Of a stretch of 64,000 nucleotides of DNA, positions 43,482 to 51,945 are shown piece after piece. The notes below the pieces were generated by a model. It was not told where the DNA came from. It saw nothing but the letters and a program-made list of their open reading frames with translations, and made no database searches. This stretch comes from Bradyrhizobium roseum (GTDB taxonomy: Bacteria > Pseudomonadota > Alphaproteobacteria > Rhizobiales > Xanthobacteraceae), in contig NZ_CP129212.1 of assembly GCF_030413175.1 (NCBI RefSeq), positions 2,480,001 to 2,544,000 on the forward strand, written 5' to 3'. The first letter of the stretch is position 1; each line of letters opens with the position of its first letter. A program made the translations under genes and the position numbers.

Positions 43482-44540
43482 ATGACGTCTGCAGGATCAG
43501 CTGTTCGCCCTGCGGCGGATGTCGCCGCCTACCGCGCCATCGAACACATCTATCACGCCTATCTCACCGGGCTCATCCTGATGCTGGCGTCGCGGGCCGG
43601 TGCACCGCGCGCCGCTGACGTGGTATTTCGCACTTTTCGCCGACAGCAATTGGCGCGCTTTCTGCCCGGACTGAGGAAGCTCGGGCTCGACCAGCTTCCG
43701 CATGCGGTGGCGTGCGCCCAATATCACTATCTGTCGAACCAGGTCGGCGGCGTGAAGGTCGAGTATGTCTACGAGAGCGACACCAAGGCCTGGGTGCGCT
43801 ACCCGCCGCCGCGCTGGATCTGGTCGGGTACGGCGATCTGCGGCATCCCGTCGGAAGTATCGCGCGCGATGCTGCGCGGATGGCACGCCAACAACGGCGT
43901 CTTGCTGGGCAATCCGAGGCTCGGATTCGTCTGCACCGGGCAGACCGTGGACGGTCAGCCGGGACTGGAGGGCTACTACAAGGAGTGGGATCGCGATCTC
44001 GCGCCCGAGGAGCGGCTGCAGTTTTCTCCCGGCGAGCGCTGCCCGCCATTCCGCGCCGATCTCACGCCGCGCCTGCCCGACACCACCTGGCCGGAAGAAC
44101 GGCTGCAGAAAGTGCTGCGCAACTATGCGATGGAGTACGTCACCTCTATCGTGCCGGAAACCATCACCGTACTCGGGCCGGAAGAGGGCGGCCATCTCGC
44201 CGGCGCTGCGGCGCGGCTCGTCGGGATGCATACGTTCGACGATGTGGCGCGGCTGCTGGGCGGCGTGGAAGCGGGTGCGGCGGGTTTTGCCAAAGCCTTT
44301 GCCCGGTTGGCCCGCGGTCAGGACGACGATGCTGAGCTACAATTGGAAGATTCGAATGCGACCGTGCGCCAGACGTCATGGCGCCTGATGGCGGAACGGC
44401 AGGCGCTGTCGCCTGCGGTATTCGATGCCTGGAACGAGTTGTGGGTGGGGGCGGCACTGGCGCATGATCGCTTCATGCGCATCGACGTCACCGAACGTCG
44501 CGATCGCGGCGACGCCTGCTGGCGCTGGAAATTCGTTTGA
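43482..44540 (+). CDS. Conserved-looking protein of unknown function
   Basis: A 352-residue soluble protein I do not recognise. It has no signal peptide or clear membrane helix beyond a mildly hydrophobic TGLILMLASRAGAP near residue 30. Sequence features are a histidine/tyrosine-rich stretch (HAVACAQYHYLSNQVGG), an aromatic segment (RYPPPRWIWSGTAICGIPS), a cysteine in GFVCTGQT, and a C-terminal alpha-helical region. Codon use matches its neighbours, a GAGG lies upstream, and it is followed by a good terminator, so it is a real gene. It sits between an RND exporter and the hopanoid operon, which hints at a lipid-related role, but no function can be claimed. Confidence 0.75.
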   Translation: MTSAGSAVRPAADVAAYRAIEHIYHAYLTGLILMLASRAGAPRAADVVFRTFRRQQLARFLPGLRKLGLDQLPHAVACAQYHYLSNQVGGVKVEYVYESDTKAWVRYPPPRWIWSGTAICGIPSEVSRAMLRGWHANNGVLLGNPRLGFVCTGQTVDGQPGLEGYYKEWDRDLAPEERLQFSPGERCPPFRADLTPRLPDTTWPEERLQKVLRNYAMEYVTSIVPETITVLGPEEGGHLAGAAARLVGMHTFDDVARLLGGVEAGAAGFAKAFARLARGQDDDAELQLEDSNATVRQTSWRLMAERQALSPAVFDAWNELWVGAALAHDRFMRIDVTERRDRGDACWRWKFV

Positions 44541-44543
44541 TTC

Positions 44544-44569
44544 AAAGGCAGCGCCGGGGTGCTGCCTTT
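44544..44569. terminator. Bidirectional intrinsic terminator
   Basis: AAAGGCAGC (44544-44552) pairs with GCTGCCTTT (44561-44569) around an eight-base loop, with T residues following. It lies between the stop of the 43482 gene and the stop of the opposing secreted-protein gene, and the A/T-flanked stem can serve both strands. Confidence 0.8.
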
Positions 44570-44593
44570 TGCATGCTTTCGAAAGACCGGCAA

Positions 44594-45097
44594 TCAGGTC
44601 TTGGTCATCGTGATCTTGACGCCACGAATCTCGCCCTTGGAGTCGATCTGCACGGACTGCTTGTTGCCGTTGGTCTTCAAATTCAGGTTGGCCGCAAACC
44701 CGGAGGCCTCGACGAACACTTCGATCTGGCCGCCGCCAGCGGTGCCCTGCAGATTGCCAAAGATATTGCGGCTCTTTTCGCTCCAGTTGCCCGAAATCCG
44801 CTCGCCCTGGCTGGTGACGTCGCTGGAGAGATCGAACTTGTAGCTGTCGCTGGCGCAGTGCAAGTTCTGCCTCAGGCCGAGCCCGCTGGCGTTGACCTTG
44901 TAGTCTGCCTTGCAGCGGATGTTCTCGGTGGTGCCGTTGGAAAGCGCGACCGTCCCGGTACCGCTCCAGTTTCCGTCAAAGCCGGCGAAAGGGCCTCCCG
45001 CCTGGGCATGGCTTGAAGAGGCCGACAACATGAGCGCGGCACCGATGCCAGCCACTGCGAGAGCCTGACCGAACAAGCTGGAACCAAACAGTTTCAT
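44594..45097 (-). CDS. Small secreted protein of unknown function
   Basis: A 167-residue protein with a clear signal peptide (MKLFGSSLFGQALAVAGIG, cleavage after SSSHAQA near residue 32). The mature part is beta-rich: GNWSGTGTVALSNGTTENIR, two cysteines about 20 residues apart (IRCKADYK and LHCASDS) and GNWSEKSRNIFGNLQGTAGG. This recalls small lipocalin/FABP-like exported proteins of rhizobia but is not diagnostic. The start 45097 has AGGGGAAG upstream; a longer frame to 45253 has no such site. It probably acts in the periplasm. Confidence 0.8.
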   Translation of the reverse strand: MKLFGSSLFGQALAVAGIGAALMLSASSSHAQAGGPFAGFDGNWSGTGTVALSNGTTENIRCKADYKVNASGLGLRQNLHCASDSYKFDLSSDVTSQGERISGNWSEKSRNIFGNLQGTAGGGQIEVFVEASGFAANLNLKTNGNKQSVQIDSKGEIRGVKITMTKT

Positions 45098-45524
45098 CGT
45101 GAGTCTTCCCCTGAAATGGACGCCGCTTCTGCAAGATACGTCTCGTCGCATCGAAGATTTAGTGCGTCCGCAGTATCTTAGGTTCAAATGACGGAACGCT
45201 GTTTTCGGCGATAGCGGCAGGATAGGAGGCCGCGGGGGCCAAAGATGAATCAACCGTAAACACCAGTCCCGTGGCGCAGCATCTAGCTATGCGCCGCATC
45301 GTCCGCAACAGCCAATTGCTTTCGCGGGTGTGACAAAAATACACGTTAAATATCAGTCGGTTATTTAACGTGCTGAGATCGTCGTAAATTTGGCCGCAAT
45401 TGCCATGCTTGTCCTCAAGGCGTCGCTGCGTTACGCGGTGCCGGCTCATCCAAACAAGTCCGTTCCGGCGATGCCGACGTGCAGTCGGGAACATGATTTC
45501 TTGCCGCTGAAATGAAGGAATACG
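45098..45524. other. Long intergenic region with a 10-bp inverted repeat
   Basis: 427 bases between divergent genes for two small secreted proteins. The main feature is a perfect inverted repeat at 45342-45372 (see separate entry). Around it the DNA is AT-richer than average. Promoters for both flanking genes must lie here but none is clear enough to place. Open frames crossing the region have no ribosome sites and I do not call them. Confidence 0.6.
45342..45372. promoter_or_regulatory. Perfect inverted repeat, candidate operator or hairpin
   Basis: CACGTTAAAT (45342-45351) and ATTTAACGTG (45363-45372) are exact reverse complements separated by 11 bases. The lack of a T-tract argues against a terminator. 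Position between divergent genes suits a regulatory site. Confidence 0.5.
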
Positions 45525-45764
45525 ATGCGTAAATTTCTCCTTGCACTCACCCTGTTGTCGCTCGCGGCCACGAGCGAGGCCTTCGCTCAGCAGCAATCAC
45601 GCGGCGGAACGGCGGAAGAGCAGAAGGCTTGTTCCCGCGACGTCCAGAAGTTCTGCCGTCCGGTCATTGACCAGGGCGACTTCACGATCCTGGCCTGCCT
45701 CAAGGAGAACCGCGCCAAGATCAGCACGGCCTGCGATCAGGTTCTGAAGAACAACGGGCAATAA
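45525..45764 (+). CDS. Small secreted cysteine-rich-repeat protein
   Basis: A 79-residue protein with a signal peptide (MRKFLLALTLLSLAATSEAFA, cut before QQQ). The mature part, with cysteines in KACSRDVQKFC, LACLKENRAKIS and ACDQVL, matches the bacterial version of the cysteine-rich repeat (about 60 residues, four cysteines forming two disulphides). AAGGAA lies seven bases before the ATG. Such exported proteins are common in Bradyrhizobium and their function is unknown. It is the gene just upstream of hpnC, 193 bases away. Confidence 0.85.
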   Translation: MRKFLLALTLLSLAATSEAFAQQQSRGGTAEEQKACSRDVQKFCRPVIDQGDFTILACLKENRAKISTACDQVLKNNGQ

Positions 45765-45795
45765 GACAGGGCTTACGCCCGTTAACGCCCGCGAA

Positions 45796-45813
45796 AGAGC
45801 CGTTTTCGGCTCT
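45796..45813 (+). terminator. Possible terminator hairpin after the cysteine-rich gene
   Basis: AGAGCCG-TTTT-CGGCTCT is a seven-base-pair stem with a four-base loop, 31 bases after the stop. No T-run follows, so it is a weak terminator at best. Confidence 0.4.
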
Positions 45814-45843
45814 ATGACGCGCGTCACAGGCGGGGCTAATCAG

Positions 45844-45885
45844 CCCATATAGCATTGGTTTTGGCGGCGTATTCCCCTATATGGG
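45844..45885. promoter_or_regulatory. Inverted repeat upstream of hpnC
   Basis: CCCATATAG (45844-45852) and CTATATGGG (45877-45885) are perfect inverted copies 24 bases apart, the second extended as CCCCTATATGGGG. They lie 73-114 bases before hpnC, in the likely promoter region of the hopanoid operon. A pair of binding sites for a regulator is plausible; none is known to me. Confidence 0.5.
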
Positions 45886-45957
45886 GCACGCGATTTCCTC
45901 GCGTCCGCCGAGCATTGGCGCATGCCGCCAAATACCGATGAGTGAAGCCAGTTCCTG

Positions 45958-46836
45958 ATGACCAGCGCGAGCGACCTGCGATCCGGAAAGACCCATCGCG
46001 ACGAGAATTTTCCTGTCGCGTCATGGATCATCCATCCGCGTCACCGGGCATTGATCCTGAGCTACTATAATTTTGTCCGGACGGCCGACGACATCGCGGA
46101 TCACGCGACGCTGAGTGCGGACGAGAAACTGCGATATCTCGACCTGCTTGAGGCAGAATTGCTGGGCAAGGGCGACACGCAGAAGGAGGCCGTCAACCTG
46201 CGGCACGCGCTGGCCGAGCGCGCGATGGCGCCGCGCCACGCGCTCGACGTGCTGATCGCGTTCCGGATGGACGTCACCAAGTTGCGCTACGAGAACTGGG
46301 ACGACGTCATTCACTATTGCCGCTATTCGGCCATGCCGGTCGGCCGCTTCATGCTCGACGTTCACGGCGAGAGCACCTCGACCTGGGCTGCATCGGATGC
46401 GCTGTGCGCGGGGTTGCAGATCAACAACCACCTGCAGGATTGCGCCAAGGACTACAAAAATCTCAACCGTGTCTACCTGCCGCGCGATGCGCTGGCCGCC
46501 AGCGGTGCCACCGTCGAGATGCTGGGCGAGGCGAAGTCGCAGCCGGCGCTGTTGCAGTGCCTGCAGACGCTCGCGGTGCGGACCGAAACGCTGCTCGGTG
46601 AGGGCAAGCCGCTGAGCGCCGAGATCAGGGATTTCCGGCTCGGGCTGGAGGTGGCCGTGATCCAGGCGTTTGCGGAAAGGATCGTCGGCATGCTGAAGGT
46701 GCGTGATCCGCTCAGCGAGCGCGTGCACCTGAGCAAGCCCGAACTGCTCGCACAGAGCATCGGCGGCATGATCAGCGAAATGATCCGGCGTGCCGCGGGA
46801 CGGCATCCCCTGGTAAAACCGGCGGCCGGCGCATGA
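45958..46836 (+). CDS. hpnC: Hydroxysqualene synthase HpnC
   Basis: A 292-residue trans-isoprenyl diphosphate synthase-fold protein. The first acidic motif is in FVRTADDIADHATLS (near residue 42), and the second region reads LQINNHLQDCAKDYKNLNR, in place of the canonical DxxxD of squalene synthases, as expected for HpnC. Together with HpnD and HpnE it makes squalene: HpnC converts presqualene diphosphate to hydroxysqualene. It is the first gene of hpnC-hpnD-hpnE-shc-hpnG, and its stop overlaps hpnD by four bases (ATGA). The start is ATG 45958 with a weak ribosome site. Confidence 0.95.
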   Translation: MTSASDLRSGKTHRDENFPVASWIIHPRHRALILSYYNFVRTADDIADHATLSADEKLRYLDLLEAELLGKGDTQKEAVNLRHALAERAMAPRHALDVLIAFRMDVTKLRYENWDDVIHYCRYSAMPVGRFMLDVHGESTSTWAASDALCAGLQINNHLQDCAKDYKNLNRVYLPRDALAASGATVEMLGEAKSQPALLQCLQTLAVRTETLLGEGKPLSAEIRDFRLGLEVAVIQAFAERIVGMLKVRDPLSERVHLSKPELLAQSIGGMISEMIRRAAGRHPLVKPAAGA

Positions 46837-47672
46837 CGATGCAGACGGCGGCAGCCGACGCAGATTACGGCACTACCGCCTCCGGCAGTTCGTTCTATGC
46901 CGCGATGCGCATCCTGCCGCGCAGCCAGCGCGAGGCGATGTTTCAGATCTACAGCTTCTGCCGGCAGGTCGATGACATCGCCGACTCCGACGGGCCGCGG
47001 CCCGAGCGGCTGGCGGCGCTGCAGCAATGGCGCGACGACATCGATGCGCTATATCACGGAAGTCCCCCGCCGCGCGTGCAGGATTACGCCGCCTCGGTGA
47101 AACGCTTCGGCCTCAAGCGCGAGGATTTTCTCGCCATCGTCGATGGCATGGAGATGGACGTGCCGCAGGATATCCGTGCGCCGGACTTTGCAACCCTTGA
47201 TCTTTATTGCGATCGCGTCGCCAGCGCCGTCGGGCGCCTCTCGGTGCGGGTGTTCGGCCTGCCCGAAGACGACGGCATCCAGCTCGCCCACCATCTCGGC
47301 CGCGCGCTGCAATTGACCAATATCCTGCGCGACATCGACGAGGACGCCACCCTCGGCCGGCTGTATCTGCCGCGCGAGAGCCTGCTGCTCGCCGGCATCA
47401 CCTCCGACGATCCCAACCGGGTGACCGCCGATCGCGCGCTGCCGAAAGTTTGCCTGCCGCTCGCCGAGCGTGCAAAAAAGCATTTTGAAAAAGCCGACGA
47501 GATCATGAAGCGTAATTCGCGGCGCAAGGTGCGCGCCCCGCGGATCATGTCGAGATATTACCGCGCGATCCTGGACCTGCTACTGGCGAGGGGCTTTGCC
47601 GCGCCGCGTGAGCCGGTCCGCGTCCACAAATGGGCGAAGATCGGCATCCTTCTCCGTTACGCGATCATCTGA
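46833..47672 (+). CDS. hpnD: Presqualene diphosphate synthase HpnD
   Basis: A 279-residue squalene-synthase-family protein with both aspartate-rich motifs intact: FCRQVDDIADSDGPRPE and LTNILRDIDEDATLGRLYLP. GSSFYAAMRILPRSQREAMF opens the fold. It condenses two farnesyl diphosphates to presqualene diphosphate in the cytoplasm or at the membrane face. The ATG overlaps the hpnC stop, and its own TGA overlaps the hpnE ATG by one base, so hpnCDE are translationally coupled. Confidence 0.96.
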   Translation: MTMQTAAADADYGTTASGSSFYAAMRILPRSQREAMFQIYSFCRQVDDIADSDGPRPERLAALQQWRDDIDALYHGSPPPRVQDYAASVKRFGLKREDFLAIVDGMEMDVPQDIRAPDFATLDLYCDRVASAVGRLSVRVFGLPEDDGIQLAHHLGRALQLTNILRDIDEDATLGRLYLPRESLLLAGITSDDPNRVTADRALPKVCLPLAERAKKHFEKADEIMKRNSRRKVRAPRIMSRYYRAILDLLLARGFAAPREPVRVHKWAKIGILLRYAII

Positions 47673-48925
47673 TGCAGAAAAACGCTCATATCATTGGCGC
47701 CGGCGTCTCCGGCCTCTCCGCGGCCGTCCGGCTGGCCAGCGCCAATTATAAGGTGCACGTCCACGAGGCCACGCAGCAGGCCGGCGGCCGCTGCCGGTCC
47801 TATTTCGACGCCGCCACCAACCTCACCATCGACAACGGCAACCATCTGCTGCTGTCGGGCAACCGTCATGCGCTGGCCTATGCCAGGTCGATCGGCACCG
47901 AGGCGGGGCTGGTCGGGCCGAAGTCGGCGCAATTTCCGTTCGTCGACATCACGACCGGCCAGCGCTGGCAGCTCGATCTCGGCGACGGCAAATTGCCGAT
48001 CTGGGTGTTCGACGAGGCGCGGCGCGTCCCCGATACCGGGCTGCGCGATTATCTGGCATTGGCGCCTCTTGTCTGGGCAGGCACCGGCAAGCTGGTCGGC
48101 GACACGATTCCCTGCAAGGGAACGCTGTACGACCGGCTGGTGCAGCCGCTGCTGCTGGCCGCCCTCAACGTCGATCCGCCCGAGGGGTCGGCGGGTCTCG
48201 CCGGCGCGATCGTGCGCGAAACGCTGCTGGCCGGCGGTCAGGCCTGCCGGCCGCTGATTGCGCGCGACGGCCTGAGCGCGGTTCTGGTCGAACCAGCGAT
48301 CAAGCTGTTGCAGGACAAGGGCGCGTCGATCCAGTTCGGCCACGAGTTGCGCGAATTCGCAATGACCGGCGACCATGTAGGTGAACTGAAATTCGGCACC
48401 GACACGATCGCGCTCGGCTCCAGCGACGTCGTGGTGCTGGCGGTGCCGCCGCGCCCCGCAGCGGCACTGTTGCCGGGCCTGAAGACGCCGTCGAAATTCC
48501 GCGCCATCGTCAACGCGCATTTTCGCTTCGATCCGCCGCGCGATGCCGCGCCGATCCTTGGCGTGGTCGGGGGCCTCGTCGAGTGGCTGTTCGCGTTTCC
48601 GCAGCGGCTGTCGGTCACCATCAGCAATGGCGACCGGCTCGTCGATCAGCCGCGCGAAGAACTCGCGCTGGCGATCTGGCGGGATGTCTGCAAGGCGGGC
48701 GGCCTGCCGGGAGAACCCGCATTGCCGCCGTGGCAGATCGTACGCGAGCGCCGCGCGACGTTTGAGGCGACGCCGGAGCAGAACGCGCTGCGCCCGGGGC
48801 CGGTGACGTCGTTCAAAAACCTGTTTCTCGCCGGCGACTGGACTGATACCGGGTTGCCGGCAACCATCGAAGGATCGATCCGGTCGGGCGACCGCGCCGC
48901 CGATCTGGTTCTGGCGAGGCCTTGA
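47672..48925 (+). CDS. hpnE: Hydroxysqualene dehydroxylase HpnE
   Basis: A 417-residue FAD-dependent amine-oxidase/phytoene-desaturase-type protein. The dinucleotide motif AHIIGAGVSGLSAAVRLAS is at residues 5-23, followed by VHEATQQAGGRCRSY, and the C-terminal FAD motif is NLFLAGDWTDTGLPATIEGS. It reduces hydroxysqualene to squalene, the last step of the HpnCDE route. The ATG at 47672 shares a base with the hpnD stop (TGATG); a longer frame from 47630 lies inside hpnD and is not used. Confidence 0.95.
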   Translation: MQKNAHIIGAGVSGLSAAVRLASANYKVHVHEATQQAGGRCRSYFDAATNLTIDNGNHLLLSGNRHALAYARSIGTEAGLVGPKSAQFPFVDITTGQRWQLDLGDGKLPIWVFDEARRVPDTGLRDYLALAPLVWAGTGKLVGDTIPCKGTLYDRLVQPLLLAALNVDPPEGSAGLAGAIVRETLLAGGQACRPLIARDGLSAVLVEPAIKLLQDKGASIQFGHELREFAMTGDHVGELKFGTDTIALGSSDVVVLAVPPRPAAALLPGLKTPSKFRAIVNAHFRFDPPRDAAPILGVVGGLVEWLFAFPQRLSVTISNGDRLVDQPREELALAIWRDVCKAGGLPGEPALPPWQIVRERRATFEATPEQNALRPGPVTSFKNLFLAGDWTDTGLPATIEGSIRSGDRAADLVLARP

Positions 48926-48992
48926 GGCCTGATCGGACGTTTCCGTGACCGGGTTCACAGAACCGGGCCGCGATTAGAGGGATGTCTAGCGC

Positions 48993-50972
48993 ATGCTTTC
49001 CGTAGACAAAAAAATTGCAGTCGCACCCGCCGCGGCAGTCGACCCTGTCGCGCTGGAAAAGAGCATCTCGTCGGCAACCGAGGCGCTGCTCGGCTACCGG
49101 CAATCCGACGGACACTTTGTGTTCGAGCTGGAGGCCGACAGCACGATTCCGTCCGAATACGTTTTGCTGCGTCACTATCTCGCCGAGCCCGTCGACGGCG
49201 AACTCGAAGCCAAGATCGCCAACTATCTGCGCCGCACGCAGGGCAGTCACGGTGGCTGGCCGCTGGTGCAGGACGGCCCCTTCGACATCAGCGCCAGCGT
49301 CAAATCCTATTTTGCGCTGAAGATGATCGGCGACTCTGTTGATGCCCCGCACATGGTGCGCGCGCGCGAGGCGATCCACAGCCACGGCGGCGCTGCCCGC
49401 GTCAACGTCTTTACGCGGTTTCTGCTCGCATTTTATGGCGTGCTGACCTGGCGCGCGGTGCCGGTGCTGCCGGTCGAGATCATGCTGCTGCCGATGTGGT
49501 CGCCGTTCCACCTGAACAAGATTTCCTACTGGGCGCGTACCACGATCGTGCCGTTGATGGTGATGGCGGCGTTGAAGCCACAGGCGAAAAATCCGAAGGG
49601 CGTCGGCATCGACGAACTGTTCCTGCAAGATCCCAAGTCGGTCGGATTGACGCCGAAGGCGCCGCATCAAAGCTGGGGCTGGTTCACGCTGTTCAGCGCG
49701 CTCGACAAGATCCTGCGCGTCGTCGAGCCGCTGTTTCCGAACAAGCTGCGGCAGCGTGCGATCGATGCGGCCCTTGCCTTCACGGAGGAGCGGCTGAACG
49801 GCGAGGACGGCATGGGCGCAATCTATCCGCCGATGGCCAACATCGTCATGATGTACGAGGCGCTCGGCAAGGGACCCGATTTTCCGCCGCGCGCGGTGAC
49901 CCGCAGGGGCATCGACAAGCTGCTGGTGATCGGCGAGCAGGAGGCCTATTGCCAGCCTTGCGTCTCGCCGGTGTGGGACACGGCATTGACCTGCCACGCG
50001 CTGACGGAAGCCGGCGGCGAGGAGAGCCTCAAGAAGATGAAGCAGGGGCTCGACTGGTTGAAGCCGCGGCAGGTGCTCGATCTCAAGGGCGACTGGGCGG
50101 TTAAGGCTCCCGACGTCCGCCCTGGCGGCTGGGCGTTTCAGTACAATAACGCGCACTATCCCGATCTCGACGACACCGCCGTCGTCGTGATGGCGATGGA
50201 TCGGGCGCGCCGCGCATCGGGCAACAACGAGTACGACGAGGCGATCGCTCGTGGCCGCGAGTGGATCGAGGGCCTGCAGAGTCGCGACGGTGGCTGGGCT
50301 GCCTTCGACGTCAACAACCTCGAATACTATCTGAACAACATCCCGTTCTCGGACCACGGCGCGCTGCTCGATCCGCCGACCGAGGACGTCACCGCGCGCT
50401 GCATCTCAATGCTGGCGCAGCTTGGCGAGACCGCCGAGACCAGCAAGGCGGTTGCGGACGGGATCGGCTATTTGCGCCGCACCCAGCTCGCGGAGGGGTC
50501 GTGGTACGGCCGCTGGGGCTTGAACTACATCTACGGCACCTGGTCGGTGCTGTGCGCACTGAATGCCGCGGGGATTGATCACCAGGATCCAATGATCCGC
50601 AAGGCGGCGGATTGGCTGGTATCGATTCAGAACAGCGACGGCGGCTGGGGTGAGGACGCCGTCAGCTATCGTCTCGATTACAAGGGATTCGAGGACGCGC
50701 CATCGACCGCCTCGCAAACGGCATGGGCCTTGCTTGGATTGATGGCGGCCGGTGAAGTCGATAGTCCGGCCGTAGTGCGCGGCGTGGAGTACCTAAAAGC
50801 CACACAAACCGAGAAAGGGCTGTGGGACGAGGCCCGTTACACGGCTACAGGCTTTCCGCGGGTGTTTTATTTGCGTTATCATGGCTACGCAAAGTTCTTT
50901 CCGCTCTGGGCGCTGGCGCGGTACCGGAATTTGAGTAGCACCAATAGCAGGGTGGTAGGGGTCGGGATGTGA
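48993..50972 (+). CDS. shc: Squalene-hopene cyclase
   Basis: The 659 residues match squalene-hopene cyclases. The protonating motif is in HYPDLDDTAVV (DLDD, near residue 391), and several QW-type repeats are visible, including LRRTQGSHGGWPLVQDG, GLQSRDGGWAAFDVNN, LVSIQNSDGGWGEDAVSY and the WDE of EKGLWDEARYTATGFP. It cyclises squalene to hopene and hopanol in the membrane. It starts 67 bases after hpnE, enough for a weak internal promoter, and its stop overlaps the hpnG GTG. It is hpnF in hopanoid nomenclature. The QCP and FYLRYHGY motifs favour hopene cyclase; I did not test for tetrahymanol synthase, which is a separate enzyme. Confidence 0.97.
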   Translation: MLSVDKKIAVAPAAAVDPVALEKSISSATEALLGYRQSDGHFVFELEADSTIPSEYVLLRHYLAEPVDGELEAKIANYLRRTQGSHGGWPLVQDGPFDISASVKSYFALKMIGDSVDAPHMVRAREAIHSHGGAARVNVFTRFLLAFYGVLTWRAVPVLPVEIMLLPMWSPFHLNKISYWARTTIVPLMVMAALKPQAKNPKGVGIDELFLQDPKSVGLTPKAPHQSWGWFTLFSALDKILRVVEPLFPNKLRQRAIDAALAFTEERLNGEDGMGAIYPPMANIVMMYEALGKGPDFPPRAVTRRGIDKLLVIGEQEAYCQPCVSPVWDTALTCHALTEAGGEESLKKMKQGLDWLKPRQVLDLKGDWAVKAPDVRPGGWAFQYNNAHYPDLDDTAVVVMAMDRARRASGNNEYDEAIARGREWIEGLQSRDGGWAAFDVNNLEYYLNNIPFSDHGALLDPPTEDVTARCISMLAQLGETAETSKAVADGIGYLRRTQLAEGSWYGRWGLNYIYGTWSVLCALNAAGIDHQDPMIRKAADWLVSIQNSDGGWGEDAVSYRLDYKGFEDAPSTASQTAWALLGLMAAGEVDSPAVVRGVEYLKATQTEKGLWDEARYTATGFPRVFYLRYHGYAKFFPLWALARYRNLSSTNSRVVGVGM

Positions 50973-51718
50973 CTTTGGGGGCGGGGGCCGCCGCGATCGT
51001 GGACAGTTCGATTGATCGCAATTCGAATGATCCGCGTCCGGTTTTGATCGTTACCGGATTGGTGCAGGAGGCCCGGATTGCCGCTGGCCCCGGCATGATC
51101 GTCATATGCAGTTCGAGCGATCCGCAGCAGCTGCGCTCATTGCTGGCAACGTTGGATTCTACCACTTTCAGGGGGGTCATCTCGTTCGGCGTCGCTGGCG
51201 GGCTCGACCCCTCGCTCAAGTCGGGCGACGTGGTCGTGGCGACCGAGGTATTGGCCGGTGATACCCGTTTTCTGGCTGGCCTGGCGTTGAACGAAGAACT
51301 GATTGCCCGCGCGGCGCTGCGTCGCCGGCGAGTGGTCCGCGGCGGCTTGGCCGGCGTGGAACGCGTGATCGCGGCGACCGCCTGCAAGGCCGCATTGCAT
51401 TCGGAGACAGGTGCGGCCGCGGTCGATATGGAAAGTCATATTGCCGCTGCCTATGCCGCCGAGGCCGGCCTGCCGTTCGCAGCGCTGCGCGTGATCTCCG
51501 ATCCCGCCACCCGGGCGCTTCCAGCGCTAGCCAAGAGCGCCATCAAGCCGAACGGCGACATCGATCTCGGCAAGGTGCTGCGCGGGTTGGCGCGCAATCC
51601 CACCACGCTGCGGGCACTGGTTTCTACCGGGCTCGACTTTAATCGCGCGCTGCGCTCCCTGCGCGGCTGCCGCGGCTTCCTGCACGGCGAAGAAGGGCTC
51701 GCCACCGCGGCGACCTGA
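50969..51718 (+). CDS. hpnG: Adenosylhopane nucleosidase HpnG
   Basis: A 249-residue nucleoside phosphorylase/MTAN-fold protein. VISFGVAGGLDPSLKSGDVV and AVDMESHIAAAYAAEAGLPF (with the substrate-binding Met-Glu) are conserved. HpnG removes adenine from adenosylhopane to give ribosylhopane. The GTG start overlaps the shc stop by four bases, so it is the last gene of the hpnC operon. VLIVTGLVQEARIAAGPGM at the N-terminus fits the HpnG group rather than housekeeping MTAN. Confidence 0.92.
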   Translation: MTLGAGAAAIVDSSIDRNSNDPRPVLIVTGLVQEARIAAGPGMIVICSSSDPQQLRSLLATLDSTTFRGVISFGVAGGLDPSLKSGDVVVATEVLAGDTRFLAGLALNEELIARAALRRRRVVRGGLAGVERVIAATACKAALHSETGAAAVDMESHIAAAYAAEAGLPFAALRVISDPATRALPALAKSAIKPNGDIDLGKVLRGLARNPTTLRALVSTGLDFNRALRSLRGCRGFLHGEEGLATAAT

Positions 51719-51880
51719 TTCCCGCGTCGGCTTCCGAATTCGGATTGGCTTCAGCCCGCCCGAATCGGAGTGCTGGTTGGCGGCCTCGCGCTGAAGGCGT
51801 GCATAGGCCGATGACATTTTTCATCCCATCGCCCCGCTAATCGTCGAACTTCGTCGGCCGCCGTAGAAATTCGCCGGAAC

Positions 51881-51945
51881 TTGACAGGGCGCGGTATTCG
51901 ACAGAAAATGAACTATGATCCTGCATTCATGAATTAAGGTTCATT
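51881..51945 (+). promoter_or_regulatory. Promoter and TGAA-type operator cluster of the TetR-aidB operon
   Basis: A consensus TTGACA (51881-51886) is followed after 17 bases by GAAAAT (51904-51909), a usable -10. Overlapping and downstream are AATGAAC (51907-51913), the perfect palindrome ATTCATGAAT (51925-51934) and GTTCATT (51939-51945) ending right at the start codon. AATGAAC and GTTCATT are exact inverted copies. A TetR repressor bound here would block its own promoter. Confidence 0.6.

Noticed and set aside
45159..45596. Minus-strand open frame across the 45 kb intergenic region
   Set aside because: It overlaps the start of the cysteine-rich protein gene, has no ribosome site and no protein-like composition.
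51876..51900. GGAAC before the TetR gene as an EcfG promoter
   Set aside because: The sequence 16 bases on is TTCG, not CGTT. The overlapping TTGACA fits a housekeeping promoter better.
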